A stretch of DNA of 64,000 nucleotides from Kistimonas sp964291485. Its GTDB lineage: Bacteria > Pseudomonadota > Gammaproteobacteria > Pseudomonadales > Endozoicomonadaceae. The stretch lies in contig OZ220224.1 of the NCBI GenBank assembly GCA_964291485.2, forward strand, positions 248,001 to 312,000. Direction: 5' to 3'. Under the pieces are notes generated by a model. The model was not told the origin of the DNA and did no database searches. It saw only the letters and a list, made by a program, of their open reading frames with translations. Position numbers and translations under genes: made by a program. Below, piece after piece: positions 1 to 7,844 of this stretch (the stretch's first letter is position 1; every line of letters begins with the position of its first letter).

Positions 1-183
1 TGGTGCTTTATCAATCCGCAACAGCTCCTGCTGTAAGTCTTCCAGTAGCGTATCTTCGTTATCCGCTTCACTGACGGTTATGCGTATCCGCTTCTGGCGA
101 CGGGGTTTTGCAGCAAAAGGACACAGATTCAGGCCAATCACCACATCATCCAGCCACTGCTGAACCGTTTCAACTTCCTTCAT
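1..183 (-). CDS. DUF1415 family protein, N-terminal part (runs off the window edge)
   Basis: Reading the minus strand from the ATG at 181-183 gives about 61 residues beginning MKEVETVQQWLDDVVIGL and then NLCPFAAKP. The pattern 'WL..VVIGLNLCPFA' at the N-terminus is typical of the DUF1415 family of uncharacterised gammaproteobacterial proteins. A strong ribosome binding site (AGGAGG) sits about 7 bases upstream of the ATG. The frame is open to base 1, so the C-terminus lies outside the window. It is divergent from the OmpA-like gene. Function is unknown; the family call rests on the N-terminal motif only. Confidence 0.75.
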   Translation of the reverse strand, partial: MKEVETVQQWLDDVVIGLNLCPFAAKPRRQKRIRITVSEADNEDTLLEDLQQELLRIDKAP

Positions 184-297
184 CCTGTTCTCCTCCTGCA
201 GCATGAATACGCCTGAAAACAGTGAGGCTGGCAGCACATCAAGCCCAGCGCCCACCATGTCTGACCCGAGCTTACATTAAAATTCTACTGTCGTACG

Positions 298-303
298 TAT
301 AAT
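298..303 (+). promoter_or_regulatory. Likely -10 box for the OmpA-family gene
   Basis: A perfect TATAAT lies 116 bases upstream of the porin start codon, in the 236-base divergent intergenic region. The -35 is weak: TTACAT lies 20 bases upstream instead of 17. A strong -10 with a poor -35 would suit an activator or an abundant constitutive gene. The call is inferred from sequence only. Confidence 0.4.
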
Positions 304-419
304 TCTGTAGCAAAAAGCCTTCAGAACCTTTCGTTCATACCGTATCCTTTGCCGCGATTACGGACAGTTATACGACCCTGCCCGCAAGAACATCAAAAAG
401 ACTGACCAAGGAGTACACC

Positions 420-1451
420 ATGACTGTGCGCACTTTCGCACGTTCCGTGATTGGCCTTGCCGTTGCGGCGGCAATCAGTGGTACAGCGGTCGCTGAAGGC
501 GTTGTTGATAACGGCGTGACCTTTACCATTGGCGGCGCATATACCGATTTCGACAGCTACCGTGGCCTGGATAACAAATGGGCACCGGAACTGGGTATCG
601 GCTACCGCTACAATGACCGTTTCAGCGTCGAAGGTATTTATTCCGAATTCAAGACTGACCAGAAAGGTGGCAACGATGCCCGTCTGAGAAATTACCGTCT
701 TGATGCATTCTACGATCTTCAGCCTTTCTCTGGCGGTGTGACCCCTTACGTCGTTGCCGGTATCGGTGAACTGCACGAAAACCTGCAGCACGCCAGCGAC
801 CGTGAAGACACCCGCATGAACATGGGTGTGGGTCTGCGCAAGGCGCTGACGCCGAACCTGTCTGTCCGTGGTGACCTGCGTGCTATCCGCAGCCTGGACT
901 ACAACCAGACAGAAGGCATGATGAATGTCGCCCTGACCTGGACCTTTGGTGAGCCGGCGGCACAACCGGTTGAGGCCGTGGTTGAAGAAACCATCGTTGA
1001 AGAAACCGTTATCGCACCGCTGGACAGCGACAATGATGGCGTACTGGATGCCGACGACCTCTGCCCGGGTACTCCGGCAGGCGCCACCGTTGACGCCACC
1101 GGCTGTGTACCACAGGAAGAAATTGACCTGCTGGTTGAGTTCGATTTCGATTCCGACAACATCACTGATGGCGCCATGACCCGTATCGCTGAAATGGGTG
1201 AATTCCTGCAGCGTTATCCGGAAGTCGCCATCCGTGTTGAAGGCCACACTGACGACAGCGGCCCTGCAGTTTACAACAAGTCTCTGTCTCAGCGTCGTGC
1301 CGATGCCGTTCGTACCGTGCTGATTGAACAGTACGACATTGACGGAAGCCGCATTGAAGCTGTTGGTGTGGGTGAGGAAGATCCCATTGCGGATAACAGC
1401 ACTCTGGCTGGTCGTAAGCAGAACCGTCGCGTAGTCGCAGAAGTTCTCTAA
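420..1451 (+). CDS. OmpA/OprF-family outer membrane protein
   Basis: 343 residues. The order is a signal peptide (about 1-25, cleavage after AVA), an eight-stranded OmpA-like beta-barrel (about 26-180) with alternating aromatic strands, an acidic Glu/Val-rich linker with a thrombospondin type 3 calcium-binding repeat (DSDNDGVLDADDLCPGTP, with a further Cys nearby), and a C-terminal OmpA peptidoglycan-binding domain (about 235-343) with the diagnostic EGHTDD and LSQRRADAV motifs. It should anchor the outer membrane to peptidoglycan and may form a small pore. An AAGGAG site lies 8 bases upstream of the ATG. The gene is monocistronic, closed by a clear terminator. The closest familiar architecture is Pseudomonas OprF; I leave the symbol open because many OmpA paralogues exist. 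Confidence 0.93.
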   Translation: MTVRTFARSVIGLAVAAAISGTAVAEGVVDNGVTFTIGGAYTDFDSYRGLDNKWAPELGIGYRYNDRFSVEGIYSEFKTDQKGGNDARLRNYRLDAFYDLQPFSGGVTPYVVAGIGELHENLQHASDREDTRMNMGVGLRKALTPNLSVRGDLRAIRSLDYNQTEGMMNVALTWTFGEPAAQPVEAVVEETIVEETVIAPLDSDNDGVLDADDLCPGTPAGATVDATGCVPQEEIDLLVEFDFDSDNITDGAMTRIAEMGEFLQRYPEVAIRVEGHTDDSGPAVYNKSLSQRRADAVRTVLIEQYDIDGSRIEAVGVGEEDPIADNSTLAGRKQNRRVVAEVL

Positions 1452-1473
1452 ACGACATAGGCTGTTCATCACG

Positions 1474-1503
1474 AAAAGGCTGGTTAAACACCAGCCTTTT
1501 TTT
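1474..1503 (+). terminator. Rho-independent terminator of the OmpA-family gene
   Basis: The stem AAAAGGCTGG / CCAGCCTTTT with a short TTAAACA loop is followed by a run of T, starting 22 bases after the stop codon. This is a classic intrinsic terminator. Confidence 0.9.
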
Positions 1504-1615
1504 ATGGGTGCCAGTAATCCCACCAGCAACAAAACTGTTTAATATATTCAACAACCGCTATGCTCATGACGTCCCGACACTGAGCCCAATGATAATAACC
1601 ACAGGACGTTTCAGT

Positions 1616-1983
1616 ATGAGCACCTCGATCAGCGACATTGTTTTCTTTGATCACTCTACGGCTGAAAAAGAAACTATCAGGCATCCGAGGAAAAACGGAT
1701 AAACGGCAATCCACTACAAGCTGTCGTCAATCATTACTCGGATAGCAGTAACCAGTTTCACGTTGGTATCTGGGAATCAGAAACCGGTTGCTGGCATGTA
1801 CAGTATACCGAACACGAGTTTTGCCAGATTCTGGAAGGTGTCTCCATTGTTCGTGATAAAAACGGCAGCGAACGTACATTGAAAACAGGCGATAACTTTG
1901 TGATTCCCGCAGGCTTTGAAGGCGAATGGGAAGTGGTGGAACCCTGCAAGAAAATCTATGTTATTTTTGAGTCTTTCAGTTGA
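1616..1983 (+). pseudogene. Cupin-domain protein (DUF861/EutQ-like), broken by a -1 frameshift
   Basis: The ATG at 1616 opens a frame that stops at 1700-1702 after 28 residues (MSTSISDIVFFDHSTAEKE...). From about 1687 the +1 register reads on without interruption to the TGA at 1981-1983 and encodes the rest of a small cupin: NPLQAVVNHYSD, WHVQYTEHEFCQILEG, TLKTGDNFVIPAGFEGEWEV. The joined protein is about 122 residues, the usual length for this family, whose members are thought to be small-molecule-binding or metal-dependent cupins. One base missing around 1685-1690 (within CATCCGAGGAA) explains the break. The downstream part is perfectly preserved, so the lesion is recent or is a sequencing error. 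Confidence 0.85.
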
Positions 1984-2048
1984 AAGGTCATGCAGGCTGA
2001 CCTGATGCGATTAAACTACGTGAACATTAACGTTTTAATCTGGCAGCC

Positions 2049-2393
2049 GTGGTGAAAAACAGACATTTATACTGTATCGCTCTTGTTGCAGTGACAGCTT
2101 CCGCCAGCCCTCCTGACTGGGAGGGCCTGTATACTTATGGTCATGAAGTTAATGGCTTTAAGCCCTGTGGTAGTCGTCTGGAGTATTGGGTCAACAGTTC
2201 GACCGAGATAGATCATCAACTACAGGATTTTGTCAGGCAACATACCTTAGATATTTACCAGCCTGTATATTTTCGCTTTCGTGGATCACTCAGCATGGAA
2301 AAAGGTGACGGGTTTGCTGCTGACTATGATGGATTAATACATATTCAGGAAATCCAGATTCTCACGGAATATGCCCCTATTCATTGCCAATGA
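2049..2393 (+). CDS. Small exported hypothetical protein, NlpE C-terminal-like motif
   Basis: 114 residues with a GTG start (2049, or GTG 2052). The N-terminus MVKNRHLYCIALVAVTASAS is a plausible short signal peptide, though with an atypical Cys. The mature part starts with YTYGHEVNGFKPCGS and EYWV, a 'Y.YGHEV..F.PCGS...YWV' signature I associate with small periplasmic or lipoprotein OB-fold proteins such as the NlpE C-terminal region. That link is weak. The ribosome binding site is poor. It faces pcp convergently. I cannot assign a function. Confidence 0.5.
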   Translation: MVKNRHLYCIALVAVTASASPPDWEGLYTYGHEVNGFKPCGSRLEYWVNSSTEIDHQLQDFVRQHTLDIYQPVYFRFRGSLSMEKGDGFAADYDGLIHIQEIQILTEYAPIHCQ

Positions 2394-2486
2394 ATGCATC
2401 ATGTTGAAATACGCTCATTCGCTTTACATGCCTGACCAGGTTTATAAGCGAAGTAGTCATGTTTTTTGGCATCGCATAGTCTTTTC

Positions 2487-3095
2487 TTACAGAGCAGAAA
2501 GTGCTGTGGCAGCACAAACCGCTAATCCTCTGGTCATCTGGTCCAGTGACAGAGAAGGTTCATCACCATGCAGCGTCTGTTCAGGGAGCAGGGGCAAATG
2601 TATGAAACCAGCCCTGACAGCACTATCGTGAAGCCTATGCATTACGCCATAGAACAGGTGGTTACAAACAAATGTCCCCGCACTGTTTGAAACCGAGGCA
2701 GGAATACACGCCTTCCTCATTTCCGCCACCATTTCCTTAACAGGCAAAGTACTGAAATAGGCAGCGGGGCCATCGTTCACTACGGGAGAATCAGTCACCT
2801 GATTACCCTCATTATCCACACAGCGAAAGTCATCAATATTAATGGCCACCCGCTCCGGCATGATGCCTTTTCGCCCCGGCGCCAGACCCACCATCAGTAT
2901 GACGGATGGCTGATTGCTGGAGATGGCCGTCATTACGGTCTCTATCGATTTCCTGTGTACGACCGGAACAGTAACGGTTTGCACGACGCCGCCCTGCGGT
3001 AATTCAACCCCATCAAGCACCCTGATCACCTCCAGTGCAGGGTTTACTGACATACCGCCAAAGGGTTCAAAGCCACTGATTAATACTGTTTTCAT
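2487..3095 (-). CDS. pcp: Pyroglutamyl-peptidase I
   Basis: 202 residues. Cytosolic cysteine peptidase (family C15) that removes N-terminal pyroglutamate from peptides. The N-terminal ISGFEPFGG motif is diagnostic, and the catalytic triad is visible as Glu81 (MPERVAINIDD), Cys144 (GTFVCNHLFYG) and His166 (GFIHLPLLPEQ). The start is placed at the ATG at 3093-3095, where MKTVLISGFEPFGG begins and a GGAGTG site precedes it. A longer in-frame extension upstream adds residues foreign to the family. Length matches the family (about 200-215). No operon partner is evident. Confidence 0.95.
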   Translation of the reverse strand: MKTVLISGFEPFGGMSVNPALEVIRVLDGVELPQGGVVQTVTVPVVHRKSIETVMTAISSNQPSVILMVGLAPGRKGIMPERVAINIDDFRCVDNEGNQVTDSPVVNDGPAAYFSTLPVKEMVAEMRKACIPASVSNSAGTFVCNHLFYGVMHRLHDSAVRAGFIHLPLLPEQTLHGDEPSLSLDQMTRGLAVCAATALSAL

Positions 3096-3291
3096 AAATG
3101 TCACTCCACTCAAACAGGCATTTGCCTGATAGTCTGCAAACAATGTATGAGCAAAGTAGTACAAGGGCTGAATCGCAATAGCTAATAGCAGAGATTATCA
3201 ATTACAGGCTCATTCCCGTTAAATCAGGTTGTCATAAACAACAGTGGCATGTCTTTAGTGTGAAAATGGTCAATTTCCAACCAGTCATTAT

Positions 3292-3315
3292 TTGGTACAT
3301 TGGTACATTGGTACT
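3292..3315 (+). repeat. Three tandem 8-base repeats (TTGGTACA) upstream of the beta-helix/cytochrome gene
   Basis: TTGGTACA, TTGGTACA and TTGGTACT follow each other directly with no spacer, about 110 bases before the downstream start codon, in the 308-base intergenic region between divergent pcp and the large secreted protein. Each unit contains the palindrome GTAC. They could be an operator or simple slippage; nothing else clear was seen in this intergenic stretch. Confidence 0.6.
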
Positions 3316-3427
3316 TAACTAAAACCTTGAAAGCCTTGGGAGTACAGGGTTTTAGCGACATAAGAACCACCGTGATTACACGCCGAGACAATAAAAACAA
3401 ACATTGTCAAAAAAGGAGTTTGATACG

Positions 3428-5848
3428 ATGCACAACACAGGACGTATGAGCAGGGGGCGATTATGGCTGTTAGCCATCGTCGTTTTACTGCAAGCCTCTC
3501 TTGCCCGAAGTTATGAACACATTATCCGCCTTGATGCCTCTGATGACCTGCAATACCAATTGCAGAATGCCTTCATAGGCGCCAAGCCAGACACACTGAT
3601 TGAGCTTCCGGCAGGAACCTTCAAATTTGACGATGAAGTGGTACTGGACGTATCCCACGTCACCGTACGTGGTCAGGGGATGGACAAGACCATCCTCAGT
3701 TTCAAGGATCAACCGGCCGGTGCCCAGGGAATGCTGGTTCTGGCTGACGCCTTTACCATTGAAGATCTGGCCATTGAAGACACCGCAGGTGATGGTCTGC
3801 GGATGGAAGGCGCCAACGGTATCACCGTTCGCCGTGTCCGGGTTGAATGGACGAACAGGCCGGATGAAGAAAACGGCGCCTATGGTCTTTATCCCGTACT
3901 CAGTCAGAATGTACTGATTGAAGACAGCGTGGTGAAAGGCGCATCTGACGCCGGTATCTACGTTGGCCAGTCCCGCAACATCATCGTTCGCCGCAATGTT
4001 GCTGAATACAACGTGGCCGGTATCGAAATTGAAAACAGCCTTTATGCTGACGTTTATCAGAACGTGGCCAGGCATAATACCGGCGGCATCCTGATTTTCG
4101 ACCTGCCGGGACTCTCTCAGGCAGGCGCTTACAGCCGGGTCTACGATAACGACATCTACGAAAACAATACGGGTAACTTTGCCCCCGCCGGCAACATTGT
4201 TGGCAGTGTGCCGGCAGGCACCGGTGTGATGGTCATGGCGACTGATCACGTCGAAATTTTCAATAACCGGATCACCAGCAACCGTACGACGGGTGTCATT
4301 ATTACCAGTTACGTGGCGATCTCCGTGATCAATAACCTGCCGATACCGGACGGTTATGATCCTTTCCCGGAATTCATCAATATCCATGACAACCGGATCA
4401 ACCGTCCCAAGGTGCCTTATTATGACGGCAGTGATGTCAACCTGTTGATCAACATCCTGCACATGAACAGCTTCAAAGTAGTGGGTGATGCCATTATTGA
4501 TGGTTTGTTTGCCACCAGCCGTGAAGCGGCAGGTATCTGTTACCGGAAAAACTACCGGGACAAACTGAAAATCATTCCATCTGATTTCAGTAACATGCAG
4601 TTGGCCAACAACAATAACTGGTATAACGATGCGCTTGGCATCCCTGGAGGTCCGGTCGACAAAAACCAAAAGCCATTTAACTGCCAGCAGCCGGCACTGG
4701 CTGAAGTGACCCTGCAACCCTGGCCGCCAGTACCGGCACCGGGTGAGGATGGTTACACGGAAGAGGAAATTGCCGCACTTTGCTCCTCCACAGGAACAGG
4801 GGTTAACTGGGCAGCCGCAGTCGTTGATTGCCCGAGCCTGTCTGACTACCGGCTGTTTGCAGATGCCAGCGATCCCACAACCAACAGCAACGGTGGTTTC
4901 CCCTATGATCTGACAACCCCCTTGTTCTCGGATTACACCAACAAGTACCGCTTCATCTTCCTGCCGCCAGGCACTCAGGCACAATATGCCGAGACCGGTC
5001 CGCTAACCTTCCCGTTGGGTACGATTATCACCAAGACCTTCACCATTCCGGCAAACGCCGCACAACCCGGTGTTAACGAGAATGTGATCGAAACCCGTCT
5101 GCTGATTCGTCGTGAGGACGGCTGGGAACGTCTGCCCTATATCTGGGAAAAAGACATGAGTAACGCCTACCTTGCCCTGGGCGGTGGTCGTGAAATGGTC
5201 ACGTTCGTGGATCTGGAAGGTGAAACCGTCACTACGTCGTACGGTGTGCCGAATGCCAACCAGTGCTCCAGTTGTCATGGCAACAAGGGGCAGGATCTGC
5301 CTGTTGGCCCCAAAGCCAGTTTGTTGAACAAAGCTTATACCTATGCTCAACAACTGGGACTTAATGGCAGTATGAACCAGCTGGATGCGATGGCATCACT
5401 GGGCTTGCTGGCAGGTTCACCGGGCTCGGCAGCGGCACCGAAGACACCGGTGTGGAATGATCCCACCACCGGCAGTCTGGAAGCACGGGCCAAGGCATAC
5501 CTGGATGTGAACTGTGCCCACTGCCACGGTGGCGGCGGGCGCGCCTTCGGTACCGGCCTGCTGCTGAACGAGTTCCTGCCTGTGGATCGCACTTACGGCT
5601 TGTGCAAAAGCCCAGTGGCTGCAGGGCGTGGTTCCGGTGGCCTGAGCTACGATATCGCACCGGGTGATCCCGATAACTCCATTCTGGTTTACCGGATGGC
5701 CTCTAACGATCCGGCAATCCGTATGCCGGAACTGGGCCGCAGCACCGTCCACAAGGAAGGTCTGGCACTGGTGCGCGAGTGGATCAGCAGCCTGAATGGC
5801 ACCTGCGAGGCGCCACAGCCTCAGGCGATGCTGACCGGCAACCCGTAA
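3428..5848 (+). CDS. Secreted fusion protein: parallel beta-helix domain plus diheme c-type cytochrome domain
   Basis: 806 residues from the ATG at 3428 (AGGAG about 10 bases upstream; an upstream in-frame TTG is less likely). The order is a signal peptide (about 5-28, hydrophobic LWLLAIVVLLQASLARS), a right-handed parallel beta-helix region (about 35-330) with repeated 'N.V...N...GI.I' turns, a middle domain ending near residue 600, and a C-terminal cytochrome region with two heme-binding motifs, CSSCH (Cys613-His617) and CAHCH (Cys696-His700), plus a candidate axial Met (IRMPELG). The two halves match families I recall as TIGR03805 (beta-helix) and TIGR03806 (SO2930/HNE_0200-like), which usually occur as a two-gene pair of unknown function. 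Here they form one polypeptide. A periplasmic or surface redox role is inferred. Confidence 0.85.
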   Translation: MHNTGRMSRGRLWLLAIVVLLQASLARSYEHIIRLDASDDLQYQLQNAFIGAKPDTLIELPAGTFKFDDEVVLDVSHVTVRGQGMDKTILSFKDQPAGAQGMLVLADAFTIEDLAIEDTAGDGLRMEGANGITVRRVRVEWTNRPDEENGAYGLYPVLSQNVLIEDSVVKGASDAGIYVGQSRNIIVRRNVAEYNVAGIEIENSLYADVYQNVARHNTGGILIFDLPGLSQAGAYSRVYDNDIYENNTGNFAPAGNIVGSVPAGTGVMVMATDHVEIFNNRITSNRTTGVIITSYVAISVINNLPIPDGYDPFPEFINIHDNRINRPKVPYYDGSDVNLLINILHMNSFKVVGDAIIDGLFATSREAAGICYRKNYRDKLKIIPSDFSNMQLANNNNWYNDALGIPGGPVDKNQKPFNCQQPALAEVTLQPWPPVPAPGEDGYTEEEIAALCSSTGTGVNWAAAVVDCPSLSDYRLFADASDPTTNSNGGFPYDLTTPLFSDYTNKYRFIFLPPGTQAQYAETGPLTFPLGTIITKTFTIPANAAQPGVNENVIETRLLIRREDGWERLPYIWEKDMSNAYLALGGGREMVTFVDLEGETVTTSYGVPNANQCSSCHGNKGQDLPVGPKASLLNKAYTYAQQLGLNGSMNQLDAMASLGLLAGSPGSAAAPKTPVWNDPTTGSLEARAKAYLDVNCAHCHGGGGRAFGTGLLLNEFLPVDRTYGLCKSPVAAGRGSGGLSYDIAPGDPDNSILVYRMASNDPAIRMPELGRSTVHKEGLALVREWISSLNGTCEAPQPQAMLTGNP

Positions 5849-5873
5849 GCCTTTCCACCTACCCTTCATACGA

Positions 5874-5901
5874 CAGTGACAATGCTTATGTATTGTCACT
5901 G
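5874..5901 (+). terminator. Perfect 10-bp inverted repeat after the beta-helix/cytochrome gene
   Basis: CAGTGACAAT and ATTGTCACTG flank an 8-base loop, 26 bases after the stop codon. No T-run follows immediately, so it may be a Rho-independent terminator of weak type, an mRNA-stabilising hairpin, or an operator dyad for what follows. Confidence 0.5.
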
Positions 5902-6008
5902 CCATCATGCCTATTTTGTTCGGTCATTACCTAGTGCGCTGGAACCATCGTCTTTGCTAAGTTGTGGACACTTGGGAATAACTGAGACCAAGAGGTAAAG
6001 TACTGATT

Positions 6009-6140
6009 ATGACCCTGCAGACGGACAAACAACGTCGTATCGAAGCTGTGAAAGCGGCCTGCATGGTTGTATCCGGACTTTTCTTTACCATCGCTATCTG
6101 TGGCTTTTTCTTTTTTAGCCAGATCAGGCTGATGGTCTAA
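6009..6140 (+). CDS. Possible small single-pass membrane protein (43 aa)
   Basis: ATG at 6009, TAA at 6138. The protein starts with a charged segment (MTLQTDKQRRIEAVKA), followed by a hydrophobic stretch of about 24 residues (CMVVSGLFFTIAICGFFFFS) and a short tail QIRLMV. The arrangement of positive N-terminus, one helix and a short tail is typical of small bacterial membrane proteins. A GAGG-like site is 13-16 bases upstream, rather far. It sits 105 bases before brnQ on the same strand and is flanked by inverted repeats on both sides. It could be spurious; I cannot name a family. Confidence 0.4.
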   Translation: MTLQTDKQRRIEAVKAACMVVSGLFFTIAICGFFFFSQIRLMV

Positions 6141-6149
6141 AACAACGAC

Positions 6150-6174
6150 TGCCGGCCTGATCTGAAGCGCCGGC
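6150..6174 (+). terminator. Hairpin between the small ORF and brnQ
   Basis: TGCCGG and CCGGCA pair around a 13-base loop that includes a further GC pair. There is no T-run. It lies directly after the 43-codon ORF, which weakly supports that ORF being a separate transcription unit. Confidence 0.3.
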
Positions 6175-6245
6175 ATGCTGAACTCCCACCAGAATTCTCT
6201 CACCCGGTCTCCAGACAGTCCGCCAGTCCCGGAAGGGGGTGTACT

Positions 6246-7571
6246 GTGAAACGCAATGATCTGCTCGCTATCTGCCTGGCGATATTCTCCATGTTCCTTG
6301 GGGCAGGCAATATTATTTTCCCGCCCATCGTCGGCCAACAGGCAGGTGAGTTTATCCTAGAAGGTGGACTGGGCTTCATGGCAGGCGATATCGGCCTGAC
6401 TTTGTTGACGCTGGTCGGTGTTGCCATGGCCGGCGGCCCTGACAAAGTGACCCGCGACCTGCCGGGCTGGGCCAGCAAGACGTTCTGGATAGCCCTTTTC
6501 GCTGTTATGGGACCGGCCTTTGTCGTGCCCAGAAGTGCCCACGTTGCCTACGAGATCGGACTGCTGCCTTTTATTGATAACCCGGGTTCATTGACGCTAA
6601 ACCTGTACGCGGTTGTATTCCTTGCCATCGCTGGCTGGTTTGCGATTAACCCCAGTCGTTTGATTGTCTCTGTCGGCAAGCAGATGGCACCTCTGCTGCT
6701 GTTAATGTTAACCGTCATTGCCGTTGCTACTCTCTGGCAGCCCCAGGGCGGCATCGAAGCGGCGACCGGCGCTTATGCCAGCAACGCATTCTCGGAAGGA
6801 ATGGTGCAGGGTTATCTGACGATGGATGCCTTGGGGCCGCTTTGTCTTGGCTGGATGATTGCGCAACTGCTGAGAAATCATGGTGTGCGCAGTGATCGGG
6901 ATATTGTTCGCTATAGCGCCATGGTAGGCCTGTTCGCGGCGCTTGGAATGGCACTGGTCTACAGCGCGCTGTTATACCTTGGCGCCACCAGCCATGGCGT
7001 TGCACCGGCAGCGACGAATGGCGCCCATATCCTGACCGCTTACATTACCGCACTGTTCGGCACATCCGGTACGCTGGTCATGGGTATTATCATTACCCTA
7101 GCCTGTCTGACCACCGCGATCGGTACGCCCAGCGCTTGCGCTGAATACTTCCATACTATTGGACCACGCTTCAGCTATCGCCAGTACATCATTGGTATCT
7201 ATCTGGTTGCTGCCCTGGTTGCCACCCTTGGACTGGAGCAACTGATTGCTGTTTCCATTCCGGTTATGGTGATCATCTACCCGTTGGCGATTACCCTGAC
7301 CATCATTGGCATGCTACGCCGTTGGATCAAGCATCCCGTACTGGTTACACGTCTGGTTGCTACTACCACGCTGTTATTCGCAGCCCTGGATGGGTGGCAG
7401 GCATCCGGCTTAATGCCGACCATGCTTAATACCTGGCTGACCGATAACCTGCCATTGTTTGCCCAGCACATGACATGGCTGGTTGCTGCGGGCATTGCCT
7501 TGATCGCTGGCGTACTTTACGGACGCATGAAAGCCCCCAAAAGCAATAGCAGCATCGCGGCAAAGATCTGA
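6246..7571 (+). CDS. brnQ: Branched-chain amino acid transporter BrnQ (LIVCS family)
   Basis: 441 residues, about 12 transmembrane helices. Imports Leu, Ile and Val with Na+ or H+ across the inner membrane. The N-terminal signature FSMFLGAGNIIFPP followed by G..AG..GF..G DIGL is characteristic of the LIVCS family, and the length is normal (about 430-440). The start is GTG at 6246, with GGAAGGGGG 6-14 bases upstream. A hairpin follows the gene. It stands alone, with cfa downstream on the same strand after about 270 bases that show no gene. Confidence 0.93.
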   Translation: MKRNDLLAICLAIFSMFLGAGNIIFPPIVGQQAGEFILEGGLGFMAGDIGLTLLTLVGVAMAGGPDKVTRDLPGWASKTFWIALFAVMGPAFVVPRSAHVAYEIGLLPFIDNPGSLTLNLYAVVFLAIAGWFAINPSRLIVSVGKQMAPLLLLMLTVIAVATLWQPQGGIEAATGAYASNAFSEGMVQGYLTMDALGPLCLGWMIAQLLRNHGVRSDRDIVRYSAMVGLFAALGMALVYSALLYLGATSHGVAPAATNGAHILTAYITALFGTSGTLVMGIIITLACLTTAIGTPSACAEYFHTIGPRFSYRQYIIGIYLVAALVATLGLEQLIAVSIPVMVIIYPLAITLTIIGMLRRWIKHPVLVTRLVATTTLLFAALDGWQASGLMPTMLNTWLTDNLPLFAQHMTWLVAAGIALIAGVLYGRMKAPKSNSSIAAKI

Positions 7572-7591
7572 GCGGCTGAATAACATGATAA

Positions 7592-7614
7592 GCCGAGGAG
7601 CGTGACTCCTCGGC
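7592..7614 (+). terminator. Hairpin terminator after brnQ
   Basis: GCCGAGGAG / CTCCTCGGC form a 9-bp stem with a 5-base loop 20 bases after the brnQ stop. It is GC-rich but followed by CTTCAC rather than a T-run. Confidence 0.6.
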
Positions 7615-7844
7615 CTTCACAGCTCAATCAATAACTATCCACAATAATTTATAAACGATAAATAACGCTTAAAGCACAAACTGATCACCACCGTTCACTC
7701 AACCTGCTGATACGCCCTCTTTGAGATAAAAGACAATCGACATATAAAAACAATTTAACCGGCAATTATCTGGTTCAGGACGGCTTCACTGCATTCTGAG
7801 AAATAGGCGCTACAATAGCTATTTTGTTTCTCGGTCTCTGTGCC

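Noticed and set aside
393..1532. A 379-codon open frame antisense to the OmpA-family gene
   Set aside because: It shadows the real gene, has no domain, and its start lacks support; the opposite strand is a full OmpA protein with ribosome binding site and terminator.
1680..1700. Programmed ribosomal frameshift in the cupin gene
   Set aside because: There is no classic slippery heptamer followed by a pseudoknot in the sequence; a short A-run is present but the break fits a plain one-base loss.
3485..4984. A 499-codon open frame antisense to the beta-helix/cytochrome gene
   Set aside because: The sense strand has signal peptide, repeats and heme motifs. The antisense frame is a low-complexity V/I/H-rich translation with no family.
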